Shown here: in pieces, positions 9,241 to 18,630 of the stretch
Layout of the letters: each line of letters begins with the position of its first letter
Position numbering within the stretch: the first letter of the stretch is position 1
Assembly: GCF_005280295.1 (NCBI RefSeq)
Contig: NZ_CP040020.1
Span: forward strand, 2,046,001 to 2,110,000
DNA length: 64,000 bases
Reading direction: 5' to 3'
From: Brevibacterium sp. CS2
Lineage (GTDB): Bacteria; Actinomycetota; Actinomycetes; Actinomycetales; Brevibacteriaceae
Notes under the pieces: generated by a model
Seen by the model: only the letters and a program-made list of their open reading frames with translations
What the model was told of the DNA's origin: nothing
The model's database searches: none
Position numbers and translations under genes: made by a program

Positions 9241-12200
9241 GCCCCACCGCACCGCGCTACACCGCCCTCCGACTCGCCGAGATCATCGGCGTCGAACCGC
9301 CCACCGAGGAGCAGCAGCGGATCATCGAGGGCCCGCTCGACACCGCCGTCGTCATCGCCGGAGCGGGCTCGGGCAAGACCACCGTCATCGCCCAGCGCGT
9401 CGTCTACCTCGTGGCCAACGGGATCGTCGACGCGGAGTCGATCCTCGGCCTCACCTTCACGCGGAAGGCCGTGGGGGAGCTCAACGAGAGGATCCGCCGG
9501 CTGCTCCACCGCTTCCGGGCGGCGGAGGGCGACCGGCGCGGCACCACGGACCTGCCCGGGCTCGACGTCCCCACCGTGACGACGTACAACTCCTTCGCCG
9601 CCGGGATCGTGTCCGACCACGGGGTGCGGATCGGCGTCGAACCGGAGTCCCGACTGCTCGACATCGCCGACGCGATGGAGCTCGCCGGCACCGTCGTCGA
9701 CGCCGCGACGGACCGGGAGATCCCCCCGAACGTCGCCCGCTCGACGGTCATCGACCAGATCCTGGGCCTCTCCTCCCAGATCAACGAGCACCTGCAGACC
9801 CCGGAAGCAGTGATCGACCACCTCGACGACTGCCTCGATGCGTTCCTCACCGGGGAGGCCTTCACCGCGCATCTCGACGCCATCCGCCGGAAGAGGATCC
9901 CCAAGGAGGACAAGGCACAGCTCATCGACGAGGCGACTGCGCTCGCCGCCCGCGCCGGGCTCGGCGAGGTCCCCGACGGTCCGCGCAGCCGGGCGCGCAC
10001 AGCGGATCCCGCGCGCCTCGAGCTCATCGATCTGCTCGCCGGGGGCGGCCTCGGCCCGGACACCGTCCTCCCGCTCGCCCACAAGCGCCGGATCGCGGTC
10101 CTCGCCCGCCGCTATCTCCATCTCAAGCGCGCCGGCTCGGCCATGGAGTTCTCCGACCAGGTGGCCTTCGCCCACCGGATCATGACCGAGGTGCCGGCTG
10201 TGCGCGGCATCGAGCGCGCGCGCTGGAGCGTCGTCATGCTCGACGAGTACCAGGACACCTCGGACTCCCAGTTCGAGCTGCTCCGCACCGTGTTCGCCGG
10301 TCTGCCGGTGATGGCGGTGGGCGACCCCCGGCAGTCGATCTACGGCTGGCGGGGGGCGAGCGCGCGCAACATCGGGGAGTTCCCGCTCCACTTCCGCTCC
10401 CCGGACGGCACCCCCGCCCGCGCGCTCACACTGAGCACGAGCTGGCGCAACGACGCCGACGTCCTCGCCGTGGCGAACCGGCTCGCCGCCGCGCTGCCGG
10501 ACGCGGATCCCGCCGACGCGCTCACCGCACGACCTGGCGCCGGGGCCGGTCGCGTCGACATCTCCGCCACCCCCGGTGATCCCGATCCGGAGTACGGCTC
10601 CGACCAGTGGGCCGGGCTCGCGCAGTGGTTGGTGGAGATCGGGGAGGAGGCGCCTACCCGGACGCGAGCGGTGCTGTGCCGCAAGCGCAGCCAGTTCGCC
10701 CCCGTCGCCCACGCGCTCACCGCCGCCGGGCTCGATGTCCACATCGCCGGATCCACCGGCATGCTCGACGACCCCTTCGTCGCCGACGCCCACAGCGCCC
10801 TCCAGGCTCTCGTCGACCCCGGTGCCGGCGACCACCTCATGCGACTCCTCAGCGGCACCGTCTGCGGGCTCGGCGTGTCCGACATCGCCGCCCTCGACCG
10901 CTTCACCCGGCAGCGCAGCCGCCGCCTCCGGGAGAAGCTGGCGCCCGCAGGGCCCGAGGACGTCGGAGCTCCGGGTCCGGGAGGCGCCGGCGACACGGAA
11001 CCGGTGCCGGAGATCGAGGACATCACCCTCGTCGAGGGCATCGACGACCTCCTCACCACCGGCGCGCAGGCCGATGCCCGGGCCACCGGACTGTCCCCGG
11101 CGGCACTGCGCAGGATCACACGGCTCGCCGCCGCACTGCGCACCCTGCGGCGGTCGACGACGACGATCCCCGGGCTCGTCCGCGAGGTCATCCGCGAGCT
11201 CGACATCGACACCGAGGTCGACGCGCTGCCCGCCGCCGCGGCACAGGCGCACCGCGCCTCGCTCGACGCCTTCGTCTCCCTCGCCCTCGACTACACCGCC
11301 CAGCACCCGGAGGGCACCGTGCGCACCTTCCTCGACTGGGTCACGGTGCTCGAGTCGAAGGACGCGCTCGCGAACCCGGAGAGTGAACCGGACCCGACGG
11401 CGGTCACGGTGATGACGATCCACTCCTCCAAGGGCCTCGAGTTCGACGCGGTCGCGATCCCCGACTGCGTGGTGGGGGACCTGCCGACCGGGCTGCGGGA
11501 GACGAAGGGGTGGCTCGCCCCCGGGGCGCTGCCCTACCCCCTGCGCGGCGACCAGGCGAAGCTGCCGCCACTCGATCTGCTGGCCCACGGTGGCTCCTCA
11601 CCCGCGGAATTCAAGGAGTGGCTCGCGACGAACGTCCGACCGCGGCTCGAGGAGCACCACCTCATCGAGGAGCGCAGGCTCGCCTACGTCGCAGTGACCC
11701 GGGCCAAGGCCCGCCTGTGGCTCGGCGGTGCTCTGCACACGACCCGCACGAAACCCAATGAGTTCTCCCCGTTCCTCCGCGAGGCGATGGAGGTGCTCGG
11801 CCACGACGAGAGCGAGCTACCGGAGACCGAGGATCCCGGCGAGCGCGCGACCGCCGCGACCACCGGCATCCCGTGGCCGGTCGTCGACACCGCGCGCCTC
11901 GAGAAGCAGCGCGCCCACCTCGACCTGCTGGACGCGCGCCGGGCGGAGCACCCCGACCTGCAGTCCCTCGCGGAATCCGCTGCGGACCCGGAGGTCAGGG
12001 CGCTCGCCGCTCGGGTGATCGCGCTCGACGAGGCCCGGACCGCAGGCGGCGCAGACTTCGCCGTCCCCGCGCGCCTGTCGACGACGGGGATCGTCGCGTT
12101 CCTCGACGATCCCGCCGGGTTCGCCGCGAGCACGCGCCGCCCGATGCCCTACGCCCCGAACGAGGCCACCGGCCTGGGCACGGCCTTCCACACCTGGGTG

Positions 12201-12740
12201 GAGAACTACTACGGGCAGGCCGCGCTCGGCGATGTCGACGTGGACCCCACGGTCGCCGCGCTGTCCGGCTCGGCCCGGCAGCGGCTGAGCGAGCTCATCG
12301 AGGTGTTCACGGCCTCCGAGTTCGCCCGCCTCGAGCCCGCGGAGATCGAGCTCCCCTTCGAGCTCGTGCTCGACCGGGCCGACGGCACCGCCGTCCACGT
12401 GCCCGGCAAGATCGACGCGGTGTTCCGCACCGCGGAGGGCCTGCGGGTGGTCGATTGGAAGACGGCGCGTGCACCCGGGGAGGAGCAGCTCGGGACCATG
12501 GCGGTCCAGCTGTCCGTCTACGCCCTCGCGCTGTCCCGGATGCCGGAGTACGCCGGACTCCCGATCGACGCGGCCTTCTACTTCCTCGGCAGCGACCGGG
12601 TGGTGCGCGCTCCACGCCTGCTCGGGGCCGCGGAGCTCGTCGCCGCCCTCGAATCCGGCGCGCACCACATCGCGCAGCAGAGCGAGGAAGGCCAGCAGGG
12701 TCGGGAGGGTGATGGGGTCAGCGGTCCTCGGGGCCGGTGA
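9237..12740 (+). CDS. adnB: AdnB-type helicase-nuclease subunit
   Basis: Partner of AdnA in end resection. The 1167-residue product carries Walker A (IAGAGSGKTT, about 37-46), an intact Walker B MLDEYQDTSD (about 330), GDPRQSIYGWRG, and the UvrD motif region VMTIHSSKGLEFD and YVAVTRAKARLW. The C-terminal nuclease shows GTAFHTWVENYY and VVDWKTAR (about 975-1085). Unlike AdnA, its ATPase motifs look complete, which agrees with AdnB being the main motor. The start overlaps the adnA stop (ATGA). Its 3' end overlaps the convergent phosphotransferase gene by 23 bp. Confidence 0.92.
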   Translation: MSPTAPRYTALRLAEIIGVEPPTEEQQRIIEGPLDTAVVIAGAGSGKTTVIAQRVVYLVANGIVDAESILGLTFTRKAVGELNERIRRLLHRFRAAEGDRRGTTDLPGLDVPTVTTYNSFAAGIVSDHGVRIGVEPESRLLDIADAMELAGTVVDAATDREIPPNVARSTVIDQILGLSSQINEHLQTPEAVIDHLDDCLDAFLTGEAFTAHLDAIRRKRIPKEDKAQLIDEATALAARAGLGEVPDGPRSRARTADPARLELIDLLAGGGLGPDTVLPLAHKRRIAVLARRYLHLKRAGSAMEFSDQVAFAHRIMTEVPAVRGIERARWSVVMLDEYQDTSDSQFELLRTVFAGLPVMAVGDPRQSIYGWRGASARNIGEFPLHFRSPDGTPARALTLSTSWRNDADVLAVANRLAAALPDADPADALTARPGAGAGRVDISATPGDPDPEYGSDQWAGLAQWLVEIGEEAPTRTRAVLCRKRSQFAPVAHALTAAGLDVHIAGSTGMLDDPFVADAHSALQALVDPGAGDHLMRLLSGTVCGLGVSDIAALDRFTRQRSRRLREKLAPAGPEDVGAPGPGGAGDTEPVPEIEDITLVEGIDDLLTTGAQADARATGLSPAALRRITRLAAALRTLRRSTTTIPGLVREVIRELDIDTEVDALPAAAAQAHRASLDAFVSLALDYTAQHPEGTVRTFLDWVTVLESKDALANPESEPDPTAVTVMTIHSSKGLEFDAVAIPDCVVGDLPTGLRETKGWLAPGALPYPLRGDQAKLPPLDLLAHGGSSPAEFKEWLATNVRPRLEEHHLIEERRLAYVAVTRAKARLWLGGALHTTRTKPNEFSPFLREAMEVLGHDESELPETEDPGERATAATTGIPWPVVDTARLEKQRAHLDLLDARRAEHPDLQSLAESAADPEVRALAARVIALDEARTAGGADFAVPARLSTTGIVAFLDDPAGFAASTRRPMPYAPNEATGLGTAFHTWVENYYGQAALGDVDVDPTVAALSGSARQRLSELIEVFTASEFARLEPAEIELPFELVLDRADGTAVHVPGKIDAVFRTAEGLRVVDWKTARAPGEEQLGTMAVQLSVYALALSRMPEYAGLPIDAAFYFLGSDRVVRAPRLLGAAELVAALESGAHHIAQQSEEGQQGREGDGVSGPRGR

Positions 12741-13992
12741 TCCGCTCCGTCGGGACTGCCGAGGCCGACTCCACGTCGATGTCGTGCGTCACCGGTGCGG
12801 TGGGACGGAAGACGTCGCCGGCGCGCACCGCGGTGCGACGCGGGGCCGGGGGAGAAGTGGTGGCCGCGGGGTCGGCTCCGGTGTCTGCGCCCGTACCGGA
12901 CAGAGGCTCGGGCCCGGGCACGGGCTTCGGTTCGGGCCCGGTCGCGTCTGCGGGCTGCTCGGCCGCGGCGCCCGGCTCCGTGATCGCCTCTGCCGACTGC
13001 TCGCCAGGGGGTGCCGCGGGCGCAGCGCCCTGCGCATCCTCGGGGCCCGTGCCGCCGTAGGGGCCGGGATGCCCCTCGGCCGGTGCATCGGTGAGCTCGG
13101 CGAGCGAGGCGAGAAGCGCGACGGCATCGGCGATCTCGCCGTCGTCGCCGCCCCGGCGGGCCTCGAGGAGCCAGTCGAGGGCGGTGAGCTCCGAGCGGAG
13201 CTCCACCCGTGTGCGCAGGCCCGGGTCAGGGCCTGCGCGGTGCACGCGGTAGACGGCGAAGAACTCCTCGACCGCGTCCGGGTGGAGGAGTGCGGTGACG
13301 GCTGCGAGGTCGGTGGCCGGGTCGCCGATGTGCAGCCGCCCCAGGTCGGTGACCGCGGCGATCCGGCCACCCTCGGTCCGCAGTGCGTCCTCCGACAGGC
13401 CGCCGTGGACGGCACACGGGAAGAAGCGCCAGGTCGCGACATTCTCCAGGGCGGTCTCCCAGCGCGAGAGCAGGACGGAGGGCACCTGGCCGGTGGCGGC
13501 TCCGGCGTCGAGTGCATCGAGGAGGCGCTGCCGCTCCTCGGCGCTGTCGAGCACGGCGAGGCCGGAGTCCGCGATGTCCCCGGGGTCGGCATTGTGGAGC
13601 TCGGCGAGGAACTCCGCGAGCGCCGTCACGAGGGCGGGGGAGTCGGCGAAGGCGACGGTGGAGGCCGGCGTGCCCGGCAGGGGTGCGCACACCCGGATCT
13701 CCTCCCCGCGGGAGTCGAACTGCTCAGCGGGCACCGCGAGCCGCCCCAGGATCTGCGGGAAGGTCACCGAGGTGCCCGGCAGCAGCCCGCGGAGCAGTGC
13801 GGCGGCGTACTCCTCCTCATCGGCTCCCTCCGCGCCTGCGCTCGGCACGAGGACGGCGACGACGGAGCGCTCGCCGTCGGACACGAGCACGCGGTGACCG
13901 CGCGGGTCGTCGAGCGCGAGCCACGACTGCGGTTCGAACCCGTCGAGGATCCCGGCGGTGGCGGCAGCGATCTTGAGGTCGAGAGTCTCCAC
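12718..13992 (-). CDS. Phosphotransferase-like protein with degenerate catalytic loop
   Basis: A 424-residue protein related to aminoglycoside/macrolide phosphotransferases (APH fold). The region AVHGGLSEDAL (about 195-205) followed by VTDLGRLHIGDPATDLA matches the family Brenner motif and metal loop, but the catalytic HGD reads HGG. The last 110 residues are a Pro/Ala/Glu-rich disordered tail. This suggests a pseudokinase or an altered mechanism. The GTG start lies 6 nt after a TAGTTT -10, so the mRNA may be leaderless. It is convergent with adnB and divergent from nudC. No resistance role should be assumed. Confidence 0.72.
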   Translation of the reverse strand: METLDLKIAAATAGILDGFEPQSWLALDDPRGHRVLVSDGERSVVAVLVPSAGAEGADEEEYAAALLRGLLPGTSVTFPQILGRLAVPAEQFDSRGEEIRVCAPLPGTPASTVAFADSPALVTALAEFLAELHNADPGDIADSGLAVLDSAEERQRLLDALDAGAATGQVPSVLLSRWETALENVATWRFFPCAVHGGLSEDALRTEGGRIAAVTDLGRLHIGDPATDLAAVTALLHPDAVEEFFAVYRVHRAGPDPGLRTRVELRSELTALDWLLEARRGGDDGEIADAVALLASLAELTDAPAEGHPGPYGGTGPEDAQGAAPAAPPGEQSAEAITEPGAAAEQPADATGPEPKPVPGPEPLSGTGADTGADPAATTSPPAPRRTAVRAGDVFRPTAPVTHDIDVESASAVPTERITGPEDR

Positions 13993-13998
13993 CCCTCC

Positions 13999-14004
13999 AA
14001 ACTA
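13999..14004 (-). promoter_or_regulatory. -10 element (TAGTTT), predicted leaderless mRNA
   Basis: On the minus strand TAGTTT is followed by six bases and the GTG start at 13992 of the phosphotransferase-like gene. Confidence 0.45.
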
Positions 14005-14086
14005 CCGCCGCAGGGCGGCCCTGGCGATGAGGCGCACGGATCCGCACCCGGAAACCCGAAGGACGGGCCGTGTCCGTCCGGTTCGC

Positions 14087-14092
14087 TATCGT
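14087..14092 (+). promoter_or_regulatory. -10 element (TATCGT), predicted leaderless nudC mRNA
   Basis: TATCGT ends 7 nt before the nudC ATG at 14100; no ribosome binding site lies between. Confidence 0.45.
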
Positions 14093-14099
14093 GGACACC

Positions 14100-15083
14100 A
14101 TGAGACCCCTGCCGCTCCTCGAGCCCGCCAGCCTGGCACGCAGCAGCGTGCGCCGCAACCACCTGTCGCGCGGCACGGACGGCGACCTCTCCGCGGTCTG
14201 GGCCCGGCCCGGGACGCGCGGCGTCCTCGCCCATCGCGGCTACCTGCTCATCGCCTCCGGGCACCTCGTCACCGTCACCGCGGACCAGGTCCCGGAGGGT
14301 GGCACCCAGATCTACCTCGGGATCGACCCCGATGGCGCCGACAGGATCGGCATCGACCTCGACGACGCCGGCCGCTCGGCCGTCGACGCCCGGCTCGCCG
14401 CGGAGCGCGACCGCGATGCCGAGGACCTCCTCGACGGACCGACCACCGGCATCCACGTCACGGAGCCCACCTGGCTCGACCTCCGCCATGTCGCCACCGA
14501 GCTCGACGACCTCGACATCGGGCTCGCCTGCAGCCTCGTCGCAGTCGGCAACTGGCACCGCACGCACACCCATTCGCCCCGCAACGGGTCCCCCACCCGG
14601 CCGGCCGTGGGAGGCTGGGTGCGCCGTGACCCGGAGACCGGCAGCGAGCACTTCCCGCGCACCGATCCCGCCGTCATCATGGCCGTCGTGCACACCGACG
14701 GGGACGGCACCGAGCGCCTTCTGCTGGGCAACAACGCCCAATGGCCGGCCGACCGCTATTCGCTCCTCGCCGGGTTCGTCGAGCCCGGGGAGACGCTCGA
14801 AGCAGCGGTGATCCGCGAGGTCTGGGAGGAGGCCGGGGTGGACTGCGTGCGCCCGGTCTACGTCGGCTCGCAGCCGTGGCCGTTCCCCTCCTCGCTCATG
14901 CTCGGTTTCACCGCCGAGGCCGTCTCGCGCGACACCCGTGCCGACGGCGACGAGATCACCCGCGTGCGCTGGTTCACCCGCGAGGAGCTCACCGCGGAGA
15001 CCACGGCCGGCACCGTGTGGGTGCCCGGCGACGTCTCGATCGCCGGGCAGATCCTCTCCGCCTGGCTCGCCGGGGGAGCATGA
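14100..15083 (+). CDS. nudC: NAD(H) diphosphatase, NudC-like Nudix hydrolase
   Basis: Predicted to hydrolyse NADH or NAD caps of RNA to NMNH/NMN and AMP. The 327-residue product has an N-terminal NudC domain, a central linker and a Nudix domain with a complete Nudix box (GFVEPGETLEAAVIREVWEE then AG). The NudC signature SQPWPFPSS follows. The central zinc ribbon has lost its cysteines: the segment reads HSPRNGSPT and later RRDPETGSEH where zinc-type members have CPRCG and a Cys. It overlaps uvrD2 by ATGA, as part of a nudC-uvrD2 unit also seen in mycobacteria. Confidence 0.9.
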   Translation: MRPLPLLEPASLARSSVRRNHLSRGTDGDLSAVWARPGTRGVLAHRGYLLIASGHLVTVTADQVPEGGTQIYLGIDPDGADRIGIDLDDAGRSAVDARLAAERDRDAEDLLDGPTTGIHVTEPTWLDLRHVATELDDLDIGLACSLVAVGNWHRTHTHSPRNGSPTRPAVGGWVRRDPETGSEHFPRTDPAVIMAVVHTDGDGTERLLLGNNAQWPADRYSLLAGFVEPGETLEAAVIREVWEEAGVDCVRPVYVGSQPWPFPSSLMLGFTAEAVSRDTRADGDEITRVRWFTREELTAETTAGTVWVPGDVSIAGQILSAWLAGGA

Positions 15084-17170
15084 CCGCAGCGCAGCCGGCG
15101 GCCGCCGCCGCACTGCTCGAGCATCTCGACCCGGAGCAGCGGCGGGTCGCCGAGCACGTGAGCGGCCCGCTCGTCGTCCTCGCCGGCGCCGGAACGGGCA
15201 AGACCCGCGCGATGACGCATCGGATCGCGTACGGAGCGGCCACCGGCGCCTTCTCCGTCCGCCACGTCCTCGCGCTGACCTTCACCTCGAAGGCCGCCGG
15301 CGAGATGCGGGCGCGGCTGCGTGCACTCGGAGTGCCCGGGGTGCAGGCCCGCACCTTCCACTCCGCCGCGCTGCGCCAGCTGCGGTACTTCTGGGACGTG
15401 TTCGCCGAGGGCCCCTTCCCCGAGCTCCTGGGCCAGAAGGCGGGGATCCTCGCCCGTGCGATGGCCGAAGCCGGATTCGAGGTCGAGCGGGAGGTGGTGC
15501 GCGACGTCGCCGCCGAGATCGAGTACGCCGCGGTGTCGATGCTCGCGGTCGACGACTATCTGGCGCAGGCCGCGCACCGCGAGCTGCCCCCGGGCATCAC
15601 CCCGGCCGGCATGGAGCAGATCATGCGCGCCTACAGCGAGATCAAGTCCCGTCGGCGCCTCCTCGACTTCGAGGACATCCTGCTCACGCTCACCGGCCTC
15701 CTCGCCACAAGGGAGGACATCGCCGCGCAGGTCCACGAGCAGTACCGCCACTTCGTCGTCGACGAGTTCCAGGACGTCTCCCCGCTCCAGTACGACCTCC
15801 TCATGCGCTGGCTCGGGCGACGCGAGTCCCTCTGCGTCGTCGGCGACCCCGCGCAGACGATCTACACCTTCGCCGGCGCCACCGACTCCTTCCTGCTGCG
15901 GCTGCCCTCGCGCCTGCCCGGAGCGCAGAGCGTCTCGCTCGTGCGCAACTACCGGTCGACCGAGCAGATCGTGCAGGCGGCCAACGCGGTCCTGTCCCAC
16001 ACCGGGCGCACCCCGCTCGTGCTCCGCAGCACCGGGCGCAGCGGCCCGGCTCCGGTGTTCACCGAGTACGCCGACGACCAGGCGGAGGCCGAAGCGGTCG
16101 CCGCCCGGATCGCCGAGGAGATCTCCCGGGGTCGGCGAGCCTCGGACATCGCGGTGCTGTTCCGCACGAACGGACAGAGCCGCGCGTTCGAGGACGCGCT
16201 CGGAGCCCGGGGAGTCGGATACGTGCTGCGCGGGGGAGAGCGGTTCTTCGCCCGCCGCGAGGTCAAGGAGGGGATCGCGCTGCTGCGCGCCTCGGCCGCC
16301 CGGCTGGCTCCGCGGCCGCTGCCCGAGCTCGTCGGCGAGGTGCTGGACGCGATCGGCTGGGCACCGCGTCCCCCGAGCGGGACCGGGGCGAGCCGGGAGC
16401 GCTGGGAGTCGCTCGATGCCCTCGTCGGGCTCGCCGCATCGATGCAGGAGAAGTCGGAGCTGCCCGTGCCGCTGCAGGATTTCCTCAGCGACCTCGCCGA
16501 CCGTCAGGAGCACCAGTTCGCCCCTCCCGTCAACGGTGTCACGCTCGCCTCGGTGCACGCTGCCAAGGGCCTCGAGTGGGAGAGCGTGCACCTCGTCGGG
16601 CTGTCCGAGGGGCTCGTGCCGATCAGCTATGCGACGACGCCGGCGGCGGTGGCCGAGGAGCGGCGGCTGTTCTACGTCGCGCTCACCCGGGCCCGCACCG
16701 AGCTGTCGCTGAGCTGGTCGCTCGCACGTCAGGAGGGCCGCCGGTCCCGGCGCTCGCCCTCGCGCTTCATCGGGGAGATGCAGAGTGCGCACGGGGCCTC
16801 CACCCGGCCCGCCGGACAGCGTGCGGGAACCCGGAACCCGCGGGCGCGGACGGCCCCGGTGCGGTGCACGCGCTGCGGGAGGACGCTCGTGACCGCGGTG
16901 GAGCAGAAGCTGCAGCGCTGCGGCGACTGCCCCGGCGAGGTCGATGCGAACCTGCTCGTGGCGCTGCTCGACTGGCGCCGGGAGCAGTCGGAACGGCTCC
17001 GGATGCCCGCCTACATGATCCTCACCACCGCGACCGTCAACGCGATCGCCGAGGTGCGGCCGCGCACGGCGGCGCAGATGGACCGGATCCCGGGGATCGG
17101 CCCGGTGAAGTGCGAGCAGTTCGGCGCGGACATCATCGCGCTCGTCGAGGCGCACTCCGGTTCGATGTGA
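15080..17170 (+). CDS. uvrD2: ATP-dependent DNA helicase UvrD2
   Basis: A superfamily 1A 3'-5' DNA helicase with the actinobacterial UvrD2 layout. The 696-residue product has Walker A (LAGAGTGKTR, about 33-42), Walker B VVDEFQD, GDPAQTIYTFAGA, YVALTRARTEL, then a tetracysteine module (CTRCGRT and CGDCP, about 595-620) and a C-terminal HRDC domain ending around IPGIGPVKCEQFG. The ATG is chosen over the long upstream frame because it starts the helicase domain and overlaps the nudC stop. Role: DNA repair or replication maintenance. Confidence 0.94.
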   Translation: MTAAQPAAAAALLEHLDPEQRRVAEHVSGPLVVLAGAGTGKTRAMTHRIAYGAATGAFSVRHVLALTFTSKAAGEMRARLRALGVPGVQARTFHSAALRQLRYFWDVFAEGPFPELLGQKAGILARAMAEAGFEVEREVVRDVAAEIEYAAVSMLAVDDYLAQAAHRELPPGITPAGMEQIMRAYSEIKSRRRLLDFEDILLTLTGLLATREDIAAQVHEQYRHFVVDEFQDVSPLQYDLLMRWLGRRESLCVVGDPAQTIYTFAGATDSFLLRLPSRLPGAQSVSLVRNYRSTEQIVQAANAVLSHTGRTPLVLRSTGRSGPAPVFTEYADDQAEAEAVAARIAEEISRGRRASDIAVLFRTNGQSRAFEDALGARGVGYVLRGGERFFARREVKEGIALLRASAARLAPRPLPELVGEVLDAIGWAPRPPSGTGASRERWESLDALVGLAASMQEKSELPVPLQDFLSDLADRQEHQFAPPVNGVTLASVHAAKGLEWESVHLVGLSEGLVPISYATTPAAVAEERRLFYVALTRARTELSLSWSLARQEGRRSRRSPSRFIGEMQSAHGASTRPAGQRAGTRNPRARTAPVRCTRCGRTLVTAVEQKLQRCGDCPGEVDANLLVALLDWRREQSERLRMPAYMILTTATVNAIAEVRPRTAAQMDRIPGIGPVKCEQFGADIIALVEAHSGSM

Positions 17171-17189
17171 GGCCCGGGGGAGCGCGGGA

Positions 17190-18083
17190 TCAGGCGGGGA
17201 CGTGGAACCGTCCGGCGACGGGGATCCGGCAGTCGCACTCGCCGTGGAAGTCGACGCCGATCTCCGTCACCGCGCCGCTCGGCAGGGTGACGACGGCGTC
17301 GACGGGGACCGGGGTGCAGCCGAGCAGATGGTTGCGCAGCACGAGCGCGGTGTGGGCGACCGCCAGGGTGCTGAGCACCGGATCGGTGCGCGCCGGCCGG
17401 GGAGACTGCTTCCACAGCGTCCGCCAGGCGAGGAGCCAGTCGGCGTCCTCCTCGGTGCGGAGATTGACCCGGCAGCGGGTGCACGGTGTGGAGCCGGGCA
17501 CGATGACGTGGGAGATCGTCGCCTGCGCCTGCCCGACGACGACCTGCTGGTGGTCGATCCCGTTCTCCACGAGGTATCCCGCCGAGACCGCGTCCTCGAC
17601 CCAGACCCCGGTGAGGACGACGAGCGGGGAGCGGTACCCGGTGGACTCCTCCGCCCGGCCGATCCGATGGGCGTCGAAGCCGGCGGCCGCGAGCACCGGG
17701 AGGAGCTCCTCGGCGTAGGGGCCGAGCACGAGCACCGGGGTGGCGGCGAGCGTGGCGGCGATCTGCGTGGGGGAGACGCCGAGGTTCGCGGCGAGGGGAT
17801 CGACGTGGACGGTGGGGCGCCGAGGCGCCGCGTCCGGGCCGAGCGGCACGAGGACCCCGGCCTCGTCGAGGAGGGCGAGCAGGGAGGAGGCGCGGGCCGA
17901 GGACACGCCCAGATGCTCCGCCCGGTCGAAGAAGTCGTCGATCCCGATCCCCATCCGGAGGACGGAGATGAGCTCCGTGTCCTGTGGGGTGAGGCCGTCG
18001 ATGAGGATCGGTTCGTCGATCCCGAACTGTACGCACCGGTCGCTGCGCCAGACCACCGGCACCGAGTGAAAGAGCTGATACAC
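17190..18083 (-). CDS. Orphan ThiF/cyclodehydratase-like protein
   Basis: A 297-residue protein resembling the E1-like partner domain found with peptide cyclodehydratases (the ocin-ThiF-like group) and the mycobacterial protein next to uvrD2. An N-terminal helical domain is followed by a Rossmann-like segment (about 110-190). A zinc site is suggested by PCTRCR and a C-terminal GECDCRIP. There is no YcaO cyclodehydratase, precursor peptide or transporter nearby, so a RiPP pathway is not supported. The GTG start has AGGAGG 10 nt upstream. A strong minus-strand promoter lies 250 nt upstream. Function unknown. Confidence 0.65.
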   Translation of the reverse strand: MYQLFHSVPVVWRSDRCVQFGIDEPILIDGLTPQDTELISVLRMGIGIDDFFDRAEHLGVSSARASSLLALLDEAGVLVPLGPDAAPRRPTVHVDPLAANLGVSPTQIAATLAATPVLVLGPYAEELLPVLAAAGFDAHRIGRAEESTGYRSPLVVLTGVWVEDAVSAGYLVENGIDHQQVVVGQAQATISHVIVPGSTPCTRCRVNLRTEEDADWLLAWRTLWKQSPRPARTDPVLSTLAVAHTALVLRNHLLGCTPVPVDAVVTLPSGAVTEIGVDFHGECDCRIPVAGRFHVPA

Positions 18084-18333
18084 CGCTGATGCACCTCCTG
18101 ATCCGGAGGCTACCGACTGGCGGTGCGCGCGAACAGTCCCCGGACGCGCCTGTGGATAACCTCTGCGGGAGAGTCCCGGACCGGGTCCGGGCAGGGTCGG
18201 AGCCCACTGCGCATCCGATGATCCGCAGGAGCTGACCGGCCCTGCCCGGGTGGTCGACCCCCAGCCGCGCTCGGGATCTCATGAGCCTTCCCCTTGCCCA
18301 TGAAACCCGGGTTTTCCGGGGGTCTGACACCTC

Positions 18334-18362
18334 AAACTATGCGGCCCCCGCGGTGCCGTCAA
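18334..18362 (-). promoter_or_regulatory. Sigma-A-type promoter (TTGACG-17-TAGTTT)
   Basis: On the minus strand a TTGACG -35 is separated by exactly 17 bp from a TAGTTT -10. It is among the best matches to a housekeeping promoter in the window and fires toward the ThiF-like gene through a long leader. Confidence 0.55.
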
Positions 18363-18624
18363 CACCGGGCGTCCCGGCGCCTGTGCACAAGCCGGCGCCA
18401 GCTGTTGACGAGTGTGCCCGCGCCTGTGGATGACGGTGTGGATGCGGGAACGCGCGAGATTCCGAGGGTGCCCGATCCGCCCCGGTGGGCGCGGCGTGTC
18501 GCGGGCTGGGTGAGCGGGGACAGGGGCGGGAGCGAGAATTTCCGCCGGAAGTTCGGCGCCCGGGGCCCCGCACCCGACCGGGGTGCCCCGGTGCACGTGG
18601 CGGGCCCGTGTCAGCGGCGCACTC

Positions 18625-18630
18625 TAGGGT
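18625..18630 (+). promoter_or_regulatory. -10 element (TAGGGT), predicted leaderless mRNA
   Basis: TAGGGT ends 6 nt before the ATG at 18637 of the YgjP-like metallopeptidase gene. Confidence 0.45.

Noticed and set aside
18110..18301. 63-codon frame in the usual whiB7 neighbourhood
   Set aside because: No WhiB cysteine cluster and no ribosome binding site; a GRPP segment alone is not an AT-hook protein.
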